Assembly: GCA_014529385.2 (NCBI GenBank)
Contig: CM043971.1
Span: 87,558,840-87,622,839 of the forward strand
DNA from: Adiantum capillus-veneris
Lineage: Eukaryota; Streptophyta; Polypodiopsida; Polypodiales; Pteridaceae
Direction of reading: 5' to 3'
Length of the DNA stretch: 64,000 nucleotides
Shown: positions 45,080 to 58,818 of the stretch, piece after piece
How the letters are laid out: each line of letters starts with the position of its first letter
Position numbering within the stretch: position 1 is the stretch's first letter
Translations under genes and position numbers: made by a program
The notes under the pieces: generated by a model
Told to the model about the DNA's origin: nothing
Database searches by the model: none
What the model saw: the letters and a program-made list of their open reading frames with translations, nothing else

Positions 45080-45111
45080 GGCACAAAAGTGACCTCAAAA
45101 TTCCCCTAATG
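45080..45111 (-). repeat. Terminal inverted repeat, right, copy 1
   Basis: The reverse complement starts CATTAGGGGAATTTTGAGG and continues TCACTTTTGTGCC, matching the left end and the terminus at 58461. Confidence 0.9.
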
Positions 45112-45685
45112 TGAGTAAAACTAGTTAAAGAGCATGTAACATAGTGACTAGCAACATATGAAGGAATAACTTCTATTGATAACTAGATGTACCCTCAATG
45201 TGTCTTAGTTTGACTTTCAAACTAGAAATGTGCATGTTCAGCCTGCACTCTAGCTACTCGTTTAATTTTGACCCATCTAAATTACTCAAAAAACATGGTT
45301 ATAAAGTTGTGCTAGGTTCTCCGTGTAAATTTGCATCTATACAATCTCTTTATAGCTTTCATCCCTCAACAAATGACGAGAAAAAATGAACTATAATCAC
45401 AAAACAAGCAATTGATACAAAGCAGTGTTAGTTCTTGCATGTATCTCTATAGCTATTGATTCACAAGTTTGAGGGGAGACTCTTTTGGAAAGCCATGATT
45501 TTGAAACACAAAAACTTCCTCTCATTTTTCCCTTTTCTCACTTATCCCCCCCCCCCCCCCCCCCCCCAAATATGATACCCCCTCCCTTATTTTTAAGCTT
45601 GGGAGATAAATTACTAGGGGAATCTGCCCCTAACTTATACACTTATGTAACTTGTCAAAAACCCCCCTCCCCTGCACTTATGTGG
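45112..45685. other. No gene seen; 22-nt poly-C tract
   Basis: The only marked feature is the C homopolymer at 45546-45567. No coding signal. Confidence 0.5.
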
Positions 45686-46228
45686 TATGGTAAATTTTCC
45701 ATGGTGAATCACCTGGGCTCTGTCCCTAGATCTATATGGCATAGCTAACAAATCCTAGTCTCTGTTGGTACTCCTCTAAATCTACTAGTCTCAATCTCTA
45801 ACTGATGTGATGATGTGCACATTTGTCCAATAGCACATCGTAATCCATGGGATAGATGAGTGTCCATGTAGGTGGATATGGTCACAAAACCATCCTCTAT
45901 AAGCTCAAGGAGATGCTTTCTTTGGAAAGCCATCTTCATGCCAAGCACACACATCGGCTGTATCCATGTTCTCCTAGTGTCTAATTGAATCAAGTCATGT
46001 CTGATGAGCTGGGTGATCTTGGTCTGTGTGAGAGACAAGGAGGGTGCGTCCAACGAATACTGGAAATGGGCTAGTCTATCTATGTCAAAACCATGCAGCT
46101 TGAACCAAGCTGTAATCTGTGCATACCAACAAGAGATGTCTCCTTGTGAGGGAAGCTATCAAGAAGACTCCAAAGCTAGCTGGGCATATTTGTCTCTAGG
46201 GAGATCCCAAATACCGTGCATGAAATAA
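45686..46228 (-). pseudogene. LINE polyprotein C-terminal fragment
   Basis: A minus-strand frame of about 170 codons, with one or two stops, reads CWYAQITAWFKLHGFDIDRL, then TRRTWIQPMCVLGMKMAF, HLSHGLRCAIGQMCTSSHQL and EIETSRFRGVPTETRIC. The R.SSH.L.IE.GR....R.C pattern is that of the region after reverse transcriptase in non-LTR elements, preceding a zinc-binding C..C...H..C. Polymerase itself is not present. It is a different LINE family from those at 19540-24965. Confidence 0.6.
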
Positions 46229-48618
<2,390 letters not shown>

Positions 48619-48739
48619 AATTTCATTGGATGCATGGGAGGGCGTCTCCCCAATATGATCACTTTCTTTATACCTCCATGCCCCCTCCATGCATGTAGTT
48701 ACTCGATGAGGGCCAAGTGTATTGTGATTACATGAGGAA

Positions 48740-49065
48740 CGCAGATGATGAACAAGACACTTGGGTTAATGATGTTTCATTAGAGGTTCAAACCAATCCA
48801 ATGAAATTCAATTTTCAATTAATTAACATGTCAAGATCTAATGTGGTTCTTGAACATAAGTGGTTGTATAGCCTTGGACCTACCTTGAAATGTAGGTATG
48901 AACATAACATTCTTTACCTACCTTAAAATGTAGCTATCAACATAACACTCTTTAGTTTGAGGGTGATGGAAGCCATGTTTTTCTCTCTAGAGAGCATGAT
49001 ATACCCTCTTCTCCTCTCATATGTTCAATTGAAATGCAATCTTTGTGGCAAGCAATTGAGATAAG
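48740..49065 (+). pseudogene. Gypsy retropepsin C-terminal remnant
   Basis: It reads PMKFNFQLINMSRSNVVLEH, then KWLYSLGPTLKCRYEHNILY, resembling the DVVLG..WL..LGP segment that closes the gypsy protease domain. After a stop near 48924, a frame-shifted continuation with SLESMIYPLLLSYVQLKC follows. The catalytic N-terminal half is absent. Confidence 0.55.
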
Positions 49066-50735
49066 GTAATTTTATGTGTTACCGTGTATCTCACTTGTCT
49101 CTACCTGAAGAGAAATCTTTAAGCCTGATTCTATTTTTTGAAGTGATGAACTTAGGCTGAGTTCAGATGAGCCTGGCAAAAACCTGCACCCTTATTGGCT
49201 ACCTCCAGGCCACTTGTACACAAGAGGTAAAGGAAACTCTTTTGCCAAAAGTAAACGATAGTCTATCAACCAACTATTGTGGGCATATTGGTTGAGCTAA
49301 TGTCCTCCAACAAAGGATAAGGGATCAAGTTGCATCCTTTTTATTTCGTGTTCAAAAGAGACGCATTATATTATACATGCCCAAAAGAGTAAACGTGTTT
49401 TCATGCCAAAAAAATACTTACTTCTATTACCTTGCAAAATCAATCCCTTATTATGTCGGTGTCTTCAAATGTTGCTATCGGTGCTACTGCGTTGCACATT
49501 TGTCCACCACCCTTCATGGAAGGCATGCTTGATGGCACCAAGTAAACTCTGTGGAAATTCAATTTTCTTGCAATTTTGGATTTGTATGAACTACTTGATA
49601 TAGTGTTGGGGCAAAATGGTGCTGACCTAGAGCTTGTTGTTCCAAAAAATCCAAGCCTTGTACTTACTCTAGATGTTACTCTTGTATGTGCCTGGAAGAG
49701 AAGGAATGCAGATACGTTGTGCACCAATATCATGTGTGTAAGTGATTCCGTTCTCACTTCGATCTAGCATATCACTAAAGCACATGAAGCTTGCATCATA
49801 TGAGGTGCACAATCACACCAAGATCCAAAATCTAGAAAATCAGCTTGCTACTAAAAAACTTCCTATGGTGGCAGAGAGAAGGTGGAGGCCTTTATCAAGC
49901 GAGTTAAAGGTCTCCAAGATCAATCAGCTACTATTGGCATGGCCATTTTTTCGAAAGATTTAGCTCGATGTTGCATTTGCTTATTTCCAGCTAGACATGA
50001 TGGTCTTGTTATGGCACTCAAACACATTCTATAAGTACCATCGTTCTTTTGTACTAATAGAACTCATTAACAAAATAGAGATGAACTAGGCTTGTCCCTT
50101 TTTCCAGGAGCTTGTTCACTTGCCTCATAATCTCTTATTGTCAAGCTGGTGAGACTCGACTAGGAGGCTTACTAGGAGGTGGATTAGAAGCTCTAAGGAA
50201 TGACCATCTTGTCCTGTTTTGGATGGTAGCTCCCGCTCCCTAGGAATGTCATTGTAAACACACCTTGAAACTCATAAACCAGAGAATTTTAACTCCTCTT
50301 TAGTTTAATTTTTTCACGTTCAGTTGTAGTTAGAGCAGCAGGTCACTTTTAATTTTCATGCCATCATTCGTTTATATATTGATGCTTTTCTTAGTGTGTA
50401 TTACTTAATAAGTTGTGTATCTTTTCTATTAAAATAAATTCCATGAGGAAAAATCAAGTGGCAACATTGCTCTGTAATCATGGTAAAGACTTTCATTCTT
50501 ACATATATTACAGACAACTAGTGCAAGTGTGACCATACAAGAGGCACAATTATCCTAAAAAGTAAGCGATAACTTTGCTTTGCGGGACCAATGCATGTGT
50601 GCATGCTCCAACCATGCTAATTTTCATATGTGCAGTGCCATCTTTCTTGATGCAAACGAGGATATGTGACTTGACTGCCCTCAACATCAACCCTATCCTT
50701 GCAAAGTTGCAAGGCTCCTCATAAGTCTTTTTAAT
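49066..50735. other. No gene recognised
   Basis: Short frames without motifs. Possibly remains of the pol gene of the preceding element. Confidence 0.35.
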
Positions 50736-50736
50736 A

Positions 50737-51058
50737 AGAGCCGGGTTGCACCATGGGTTAGTAGTAGATGAAAAGGGTTGGTGTTTCTATTTTCAAGGAG
50801 ATCATGAGAGATATTTAGTTGGAGATGGCAAGCCTACGATTAAGGAGAGCTTTTCACTACCTAAAAGATAGCTTAGAGCCGGGTTGCACCATGGGTTAGT
50901 GAGGACAAGAGGGGTGAAGTATTGCACAGGATCGCGCCCATAGTCATAGATAAAAAAGGTCGGAAATTTCTATTTTCTAGGAGATCATGAGAGATATTTA
51001 GTTGGTGATGGCAAGCCTATGATTAAGGAGAGCTTTTCACTACCTAAAAGATAGCTTA
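50737..51058. repeat. Direct duplication, two diverged copies
   Basis: Both copies start GAGCCGGGTTGCACCATGGG (about 50739 and 50877) and end CACTACCTAAAAGATAGCTTA. The second copy has about 45 bp extra in its middle. Confidence 0.85.
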
Positions 51059-51331
51059 TTCCCCTCTTTTTTTAAAATTCTATTGTGATTTGTGAACGTT
51101 TTCTACATTTATGGAGGAAAACATGGACATGTATTTATGTAATAAACAATAACCCTACTAACACATGGTGCGACCCAGCTCTAAGTGACTTCAGTTTAAA
51201 GTTAGTTGAAGTAAGCAAGTTGGCAACCGGGCTGCCCACAATTGCATAACGATTAAATTTTGACTTGCAAAAGTTAGGGTGGAGGCCGTAAAGGTAAACA
51301 TTTTTCAGCGCTGATAGCACTGCCTCAACAC

Positions 51332-51338
51332 TATATAG
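51332..51338 (+). promoter_or_regulatory. Candidate TATA box of the receptor kinase gene
   Basis: TATATAG lies about 75 bp before the chosen ATG at 51411, leaving a short 5' leader of about 45 bases if transcription starts some 30 bp downstream. Confidence 0.4.
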
Positions 51339-51410
51339 CATGGGCCGCCTCCTACTTGAATCAGACGAGGCCGATTCTCTTGCCACCCGCCCCCGTAGCT
51401 CGCGTGCACG

Positions 51411-54400
51411 ATGCCGCAACCGTCTCCTCTCCAAGGTACTCTCATTCCCCTCTTCTTCTTCTCCTTCTTCTGCATTTCATGTCCCGCCGTTCTCTGTGTT
51501 TGCTCTTCCATCGCCGTAGTAACTCAGAAGAGCCAAGCCCCATACTTTGCCTTTGGTAATGTAGTCTCCGCGGCAGAGGCCCTTCATTCTTACAGCTCTC
51601 ACCCACAATCCTATGCATCTGGGTCTCGTACCCTACTCTCTTATAAGGATCCAACTCACATTTGGAGCTCGGAGAGCACACCCACGGCCAAATTCACAGG
51701 AAGACGTGGGTTGCTTCCAAGCGCGGATGTCAGCATTGCTGACAAAGAGGCCTTGCTCGCTTTTAAGGCAGGCATCTCTCATGACCCACATAAGGCATTG
51801 AACTCCTGGAGCACGTCGGGTTCTGCTTTCCCTTGCAACGGAACGCGAAGCTGGGCAGGTGTAAGGTGTGACTCGGGTGACAGAGTAGTCTCTCTTGATC
51901 TCCATGCCCGAAACCTGACAGGCTCTATTACTCCTTTCTTTGCAAATCTCACCATGCTGACACATCTCAACCTCTCCATCAACAGCCTAACAGGTCGGAT
52001 TCCGCTGCAACTTGGCCTCCTTGCTTCCCTGAAATATTTGGATTTTAAGGAGAACAGCTTAATAGGTCCAATCCCCGCGGAACTCGGCAATTGTACATCT
52101 CTTTTATGGCTTGATGTCAGCCATAACCAGCTCAATGGAACGATACCGGCCTCTCTCGAGCAACTTTCCGATCTCTTCATGCTTCAGCTTCACGACCTAC
52201 CTAGCTTGACAGGTTCCATTCCATCACAATTGGGTAACCTGACCAACCTTACTTACCTTTATCTTGGCAGCAACAGTTTAATAGGCGATATACCCCCGCA
52301 ACTCGGGAACCTTCACAAGCTCAAGGAGCTCTATGTCATACTCAACAAACTCAATGGTACGATCCCTGCAGAGCTTGGCCGCCTTGAAAATCTGGAATAC
52401 CTGGCTCTGTTCATGAACAATTTCGAGGGTAGCATCCCCCCTCATCTAGGAAACCTTACCAATCTGAAGTATTTCTGGTGCCTCTACAGTAATTTGGGAG
52501 GCACCATACCTGCAGAGCTCGGCAACCTTCATAACCTGATTGAGCTTGATCTGTCAATTAATTTTGCCATCTCTGGAGCCATCCCTCCTGAGCTTGGTCA
52601 GCTGAATCATCTGCAAACATTAAAACTATTTCACATGAATCTCTCCGGTAGCATACCAAAAGAGTTGGGAAATCTCTCAAACCTTCAGCATTTGTACGCT
52701 TTCAACAACAAGTTGTCAGGAACAATCCCACCAGAGTTGGGTCAGCTGGAAAGATTGCTCAATCTTAACTTCTATTCCAATCGGCTCTCTGGGCCTTTGC
52801 CAGTTGAGCTTGCCAAGCTTCAGAATCTGGAAAATCTTGTTCTCTTTTCCAACAGCCTAAATGGCAGCATTCCTCCACAGCTTGGAGATATGAAGGCCTT
52901 GCAGTCACTCTACCTTGGGGACAATGTCTTCACAGGCAACTTACCTGAGAAGTTTGGAAATCTGGAAAATCTTCTCTACTTTGAAGTGAGTCCGAACCTG
53001 CTCACCGGACCCATCCCAAGAACTCTAGGAAAGCTCAAGGATTTAATTTACATAAATCTTTCCAAGAACAAATTTTCGGGCACTCTACCTGAGGAGCTCG
53101 CCTATTGTACAAAGCTGCAGTGGCTCAAAGTTTCTAATAACACTTTAAGTGGTGAGGTTCCTATTATGTTCACCTCATTGCAAGAGCTTCACAGTCTGGC
53201 GCTTGCAAATAATCATTTCAATGGGAGCCTTCCTGCCGACTTTGTGAACTCTAGCAGTTTGGTGGTTCTGGATTTTCAGCGGAATCAGTTTAGCGGGCAG
53301 CTGCCGGATTCCTGGGCTCAGCTTGAAAATTTGAGAGTTCTGAGTGTGGGGTATAACCATCTTGAGGGTTCCATACCCGATTGGCTGTGGAGTCTTAACC
53401 AATTACAACTAATTAACTTAGCAAATAACAACTTTTCAGGTACAATATCTAGCCAGATAAGCAAAGCAGAGGGGCTGAAGTATAATGTCAGTGTCGTAGA
53501 GGAGGATCGGACGCTGTATTCAGATGATGTGACGCTGGATTTGAAGGGCTCCGAGGCATACTTCAAGTACTTGTTGACGGTTGTCATTTCACTGGATTTG
53601 TCAGGAAATGCTCTAACTGGGATTATACCTGATGAGATTGGTGTATTAAGTGGCTTATTTAACCTCAATCTCTCACACAATGCTCTGACAGGGCCCATTC
53701 CTCGTTCTTTGGCCAATGTACTTACAATGGAGTCATTGGATCTCTCAGATAATTCACTCAGTGGTGAAATACCCTCTCAGCTCACAAAGTTAACAGCTTT
53801 AGCCTTCTTGAATTTGTCAGAAAACCAGTTTTCTGGGAGGATTCCAAAAGGTGGTTGTTTGAAATTTTCTGCATCAAGGTCTTTCATTATTGCATTGCTT
53901 TATATCGCACACACATGCACACGCCTATGATTCATCTAGGTGTACTAGATACATTGTGTGGCACACAAACGCGACACTCCCGTACATATGCCTAGGATTC
54001 ATCCAGGTATACCTAAATACATTGTGTGACACAAACACGTGCAGACACATACACACACACAAGCACCCATCTATATACCTAGATAGAATGTGTGTGTGTG
54101 TGTGTGGACTTTTGTATTGTATGAGGCCTGTTTTGAGTATGAATTGGCAATCTCTATATTAACTTTATAATGGATAATTATTTGACAGGGAACCAATTTG
54201 ATTTATTTTTAAATGAGTCATACTTGGGAAATCCAGATCTTTGTGGTTATCCGCTCACTGTCGTATGTGCAGAAGGGAATGATGAAGATTCCTTGGTGAA
54301 TCATAGTGCAATGTCAAAATGGAAAATTATAGGTGGTTGCATATCCGGGGTTGTGGCTACTGCATGTGTGATTGCTCTAGCATGGTACTTGGTTCTAAAA

Positions 54401-55725
54401 AGGAAAAAAGCAGGCAAGCCAGCATCTGTCCATACTTTTGACAAGCGAGTCAGTTTATCTCTCAAAGAGCTTTTGGGTGCGACGAATAATTTCAGCGATG
54501 CTAATATTCTTGGTAGAGGTGGCTCTTGCACTGTGTACAAAGGTATTTTAAGTAACAACATGGTAGTTGCTGTGAAGAAGCTGGATAACCTCAACCACCA
54601 AGAAGGCCAAAGTAGTTTTGTCTCAGAATTTACTGTCTTAGGCCGAATACGCCATAGAAATCTTGTGAGAATCCTTGGCACTCTTTCCACTGCGCATATC
54701 AAGTGCTTGATACTAGAGTATATTCGGAATGGAGATCTGGATACACATCTACACAAGGATGGATGTGTGTTGAGTTGGGATCATCGTTTCCAAGTGGCCA
54801 TTGGAGTTGCACAAGGGTTGGTGTATTTGCACTGCGATACTGGAGTTGGCCAAATACTTCACTGTGATCTGAAGCCAAGCAATATTCTTCTTGATGAGGA
54901 TTATGAGCCTCACATAAGTGACTTTGGCATAGCCAGACTGATCAGTGCAGGGAAGGACGGCGAGAGTGCGGTAGAAGCTTTTCGTGGCTCGTTTGGATAT
55001 GTGGCACCAGGTAATAATAGATACAATGTGTCTGTGTGGACTCAAAGCGTCTCTGCTTGGGGTGTATGTGGGTGCGCATAAGCACATGTATGTATTTTAT
55101 ATGCGTGCACATATGTGTGTGTGTGTACACACACACATATATATATGTATGTATGTATATAAAATGTGTATATGGTGCTCTTCCATTATATGTTGGATAA
55201 AATGATTGACACTTTGGATATTTTTTGGAATGATACTCTGCAACAGAGTATGCATATGGTGGAAAAATTACTGCTAAAGGGGATGTTTACAGCTTTGGAA
55301 TTGTGCTTTTGGAGATGCTCACAAGAAAACGACCAACGAGTGATGCCTTTGCTGAGGCGACAAGCATGACTTTGTGGGTGCAAGCTGCATTTCGCACCAA
55401 CTGGATCGATGCAATCGATCCAGCTCTAACCAAGGAGTTGGCAGATGAGAAGTTAAAACATGAGATATACAGTGTGTTGGTCATTGCAATGTCTTGTGCG
55501 AAGAGGGCTCCTGCGGATCGTCCATCAATGACAGATGTTCTTAATGCATTGTCGTATGTGAGACAAGGAAAGCCATGTCAAATAACCTTTGATGAGCTTA
55601 TATGTTCTGCTACTCCAGATAAATACCATCTAGCATTTCTTGGAGACACAAGCTCGGATTCGTCTTCCATCCTTCCCAGCACCGATCATATGTCGTTGTC
55701 AGATCCCTTTTTATCCCATAGATGA
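51411..55725 (+). CDS. Leucine-rich-repeat receptor kinase, non-RD type, three exons
   Basis: Exons are 51411-53850, 54189-55010 and 55247-55725; GT-AG junctions keep frame and give 1246 residues with no internal stop. An N-terminal hydrophobic signal (LIPLFFFSFFCISCPAVLCV) precedes an LRRNT-type cap (ALLAFKAGISHDP, WAGVRCD) and about two dozen LRRs of the LxxLxxLxLxxNxLxGxIP class. A break near YNVSVVEEDRTLY and the ending NPDLCGYPL follow the PSKR/RLP pattern. A transmembrane helix spans about 859-881. The kinase has glycine loop GRGGSCTVY, Lys in VVAVKK (about 943), HCDLKPSN (about 1038), DFG (about 1058), and APE split by intron 2. Cys before the catalytic Asp makes it non-RD, as in FLS2/Xa21-type immune receptors. 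Likely role: plasma-membrane pattern recognition; ligand unknown. Confidence 0.95.
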
Positions 55726-57290
55726 TGCGTGATTATGCATGAAGGTTGGTTTTCTCATTTCAATGGAGCATTGGTTCTGGATTGTGGCTTTGGTTTGTGC
55801 TTTCGCTTCAACTGGATCTCTAGCGGAATCGTTTGAGCAGGAACTTCTGTGGGTCGGTGTGTGATGAGAGGGATGCTAATGCCCATGAAAATTGTTCATC
55901 AGAAAGTCCAGAGTGATTAAGGCAGTTTTTGGTGGAAAATGTGTGGAGCATTCATCATTTCTTGCAGTGCACTTAGAAATCTAGCTTTCAAAAGTGTTGC
56001 TGGCTATCAAGGTAAACTCGAAGAAACTGCGACCAGGTCGCCCACGCAAGTTCCCATCCAAGAAACAAAGAAGACAAAAGCACTTCAAACTGTCCATCAG
56101 AAGCAATTGTACAGCAGCACTATTCTTGGCCGCTACCATTGAACGCTGAATATCCTCATACCAGCTATTTGCACAAGCTACAACAGCAGGCACCTTGCCA
56201 AAAGAATCAATTTCAAGTGCTTTGGAGAGGGAGGGAGGGAGCCCCAAGTAGTGAGTAACTAAGGATGTGTTCAATGGGCACCAATTGTAAAATTGGCATA
56301 CTGGGAAAGCTAGTGTGCAATGACTACTTAGCAGGAATTATTTCAATTCAATGTGTAGATATTATAGAGTGTAAGTATTGATATTATTGCATTGAGAAGT
56401 GAGCTAATGGTAATTTGAGGTTAATAGTGATACCTCTTGTAAGTAGATTCCCATATATTTGTCCCTTCAATGACCAAACCTTGTAGGATTGGAGAATTTA
56501 AGAGCTAGCAAATGGTGATAGTAGTAAAAGTTTGTAGATGTAAAAAAGATTATGATTAATGAATTATGTGCATGGTATGCTTCTGTCTCAATTAATTAAC
56601 AAGCCTACATGGAATGTAAAAATAAGAGGCAATGTTGTAATCTTCTTCTTTTCCTTAAATCCATTCTAGTTTTATCAAAATAAAAATAAAAATAAAAAAA
56701 ATAAGAGGCTTATTTGTGAGAGAGAAAGCAAGAAAGTGAGACTAATATCTTAAAGAATTTGTTGCACTTGTTTTTTTTTTAAACAAGTGTAACAATTAAC
56801 CATTTAAATTACAATATATTCCAAAAGCATAAAATCAATGGTTAAAGAAACACTTGGAAGCATTGTAACAAATTGAGAAAAAAAGTAAGTGATAAAATCA
56901 TGAGACCTGCCATTAGATTTATGCATGGAACAAAAAAAGACCCAAAAAAGAAGACGACTTTAGCTAAACAAATGTGAGTGCCTAAACAACAATTTCAATG
57001 GTCTACAACTATGTAAGGCATCTCTCAAGAGCACAAAAATGGGGGAATGCCGACGACAATCTATAACAGTACACCACGGTCCACATATGTCATTCTATGT
57101 ACAAATTTTAAAAAACAAAACAGATTTTTTTTTTTAATATGTCTTTCAAAAGAATAATATGAATTGATATAGCCTTAGTACACCCACCTAGATCTATCTC
57201 AAGTCCTTGTTCGGTAGCTGCAAGAGCTCATACACTCACCCTTCTTTCATTACATCTTTTAGCAGTAGCTCTATAATCAACATGCACCAA
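55726..57290. other. No gene seen
   Basis: 3' flank of the receptor gene. A short basic frame near 56005-56110 (RPGRPRKFPSKKQRRQ) looks like an AT-hook, but it has no start and no continuation. AT-rich beyond 56500. Confidence 0.4.
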
Positions 57291-57358
57291 CTATGGCTGC
57301 ATACTACCTCCTTAGTTCTTCCCGCGGTGGCAATCTCAAATCAAACCCTCGTGCAACC

Positions 57359-57363
57359 ATGAA

Positions 57364-57396
<33 letters not shown>

Positions 57397-57574
57397 AGCA
57401 TGTGCACATGTGCGTGCAATATTGCTGGTTCTTCTGAGTGTGGCCACCTGCTCCGGCATTGTTTTCCACTCCAAACACTTGCATGAAAAAAAGCCTACAG
57501 GCAAGCTTGAGCGGGATCTCCTCAAATGTTTGCAAGGGTGCAAGTTTGGCCATTTTGCTTGTTCCCAAAATTAG
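57359..57574 (+). CDS. Possible small secreted cysteine-containing peptide
   Basis: 71 codons start at MNSLSLSLS, whose Ser-Leu run is encoded by a (CT)n microsatellite. It is followed by a hydrophobic stretch (AILLVLLSVATCSGIVF) that could be a signal peptide and a short tail with KLERDLLKCLQGCKFG and a third Cys. An alternative start lies at 57293. The microsatellite and lack of homology knowledge keep this weak; it may be chance. Confidence 0.25.
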
Positions 57575-58460
57575 CTTCATGTTGTCATACAATTAAGTGT
57601 CAAAACGGATAGTACTGATTAGTTGGTCCTTTATAGACTCATGGACCTCAATGCCTTGCAATCCTACACTCTCATAACCAAGGTCAGCTTTGTTAATTAT
57701 AGATGCATGATAACCTCGATCGATTTGTCTCACATTGTGGTTGCAACTTGCCTTTAACTCTCATTCACATTCATGCAACCTCATCTACTATGTTATATAG
57801 CAAGCATTCCGCTCGTCTCCATGCGTGCAAAGTTCCTTACTGTGGCCGTGCTTTCACTGATTGGAACTAGATGATTGGAAAACCTCTGCATGATTATACC
57901 ATGTTAAAAATTAAGACAAAGTCGCGCAAGGCTTAGCTTTAACATTTCTTCAAGTCTCCACCACAAACACTAGAAATACATCTATCTCTAGTGTCTAGCA
58001 CATGGTATGGGCCATGTACAAAAAATAATTCAAATGTACCATTTTCTTTGTCCATTGTACAAGAATGAAGTATGTGTCCTCCAATATCAGCCTCAAATAA
58101 AGGAAAGAAGGCAAGTTAATCAAAGACAGAGAACTAGATCCATTACGACTGGCCCACCAATACAAGAATCTTCTCTTTGTTTGAATTATGGGAGACAACT
58201 ATGAGTGGACAAATACAAGCATTTGAATCACCCGGCATTGCTACTGACGATAGCTACCATTCATTGTCTACACCTTGCACGTGTGCGAATAGGGTAAGAT
58301 TGTTTTGATTCCTAGTGCATTGATCTCCAAAGTGATGGTTCAAAGAGCTAGTACTCATGACCTATGCCAAATGCATTTTTGACAAAGACAAAATCACAAA
58401 CAAATACAAGAGAGCCAACTTGAGCAAGGTTCTTCCCAGTGGAAAGGTCAAGCCGAGGAC
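57575..58460. other. No gene seen
   Basis: AT-rich sequence with no motifs, ending at the new transposon terminus. Confidence 0.4.
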
Positions 58461-58495
58461 CATTAGGGGAAGTTTGAGGTCTTAAATTTTCCCTG
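58461..58495 (+). repeat. Terminal inverted repeat, copy 2
   Basis: The first 21 bases match copy 1 termini with one difference (AAGTTTG for AATTTTG). The CCCTGTAAG segment that follows matches the right end of copy 1. Confidence 0.85.
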
Positions 58496-58818
58496 TAAGG
58501 TATGGTAGAGAGAGAAAATAATTTTCATTTTTGAAAATGTGAACAAGAAATTTTAAAACCCAAAATTGGTGGGAAAACTTTATATTTTTAATGGGTGCAC
58601 GGGATGTCACTTTTCACGGCCCCACATGTAGTGTTGTTTTCAAATCTCTTGGGAATGTGTCCCTTACCCAAAAATTATCCCTCCCAATGCACCATTTTCT
58701 CTTTTGGTCCAAATTTTGAATTTCGCTATGCTCATTCTGTCCTTTCTCTACACCTTTTTTTGCATCTTTCTCTACACCACATCCAAATCATCATCTTCTC
58801 CATATCCAAGCTTTGACC

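Larger units (their letters stand above)
37622..45111. mobile_element. Unrecognised four-gene TIR transposon, copy 1 (carries H3-like/Ulp1 gene)
   Basis: It is 7490 bp between inverted repeats that both start CATTAGGGGAATTTTGAGG. It has four genes in alternating orientation: plus 38002-38676, minus 41059-38985, plus 42173-43591, minus 44785-43592. All have GT-AG introns, and at least three carry premature stops. The same terminus and two of the genes recur at 58461 onward, which supports a real mobile family. No clean target duplication is visible: the flanks TATGTAAC and TGAGTAAA share five of eight positions. Ulp1 domains are known passengers of MULE and KDZ (Zisupton-type) transposons, but the gene set here matches none that I know. 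Confidence 0.85.

Noticed and set aside
37622-45111. Endogenous giant-virus fragment as the source of the histone-like gene
   Set aside because: Inverted termini, a second copy and spliceosomal introns favour a transposon; the H3 tail start is of the plant/eukaryotic type. Not formally excluded.
56005-56240. AT-hook protein gene
   Set aside because: A single GRPRK-like motif in a short frame without start, splice support or extension.
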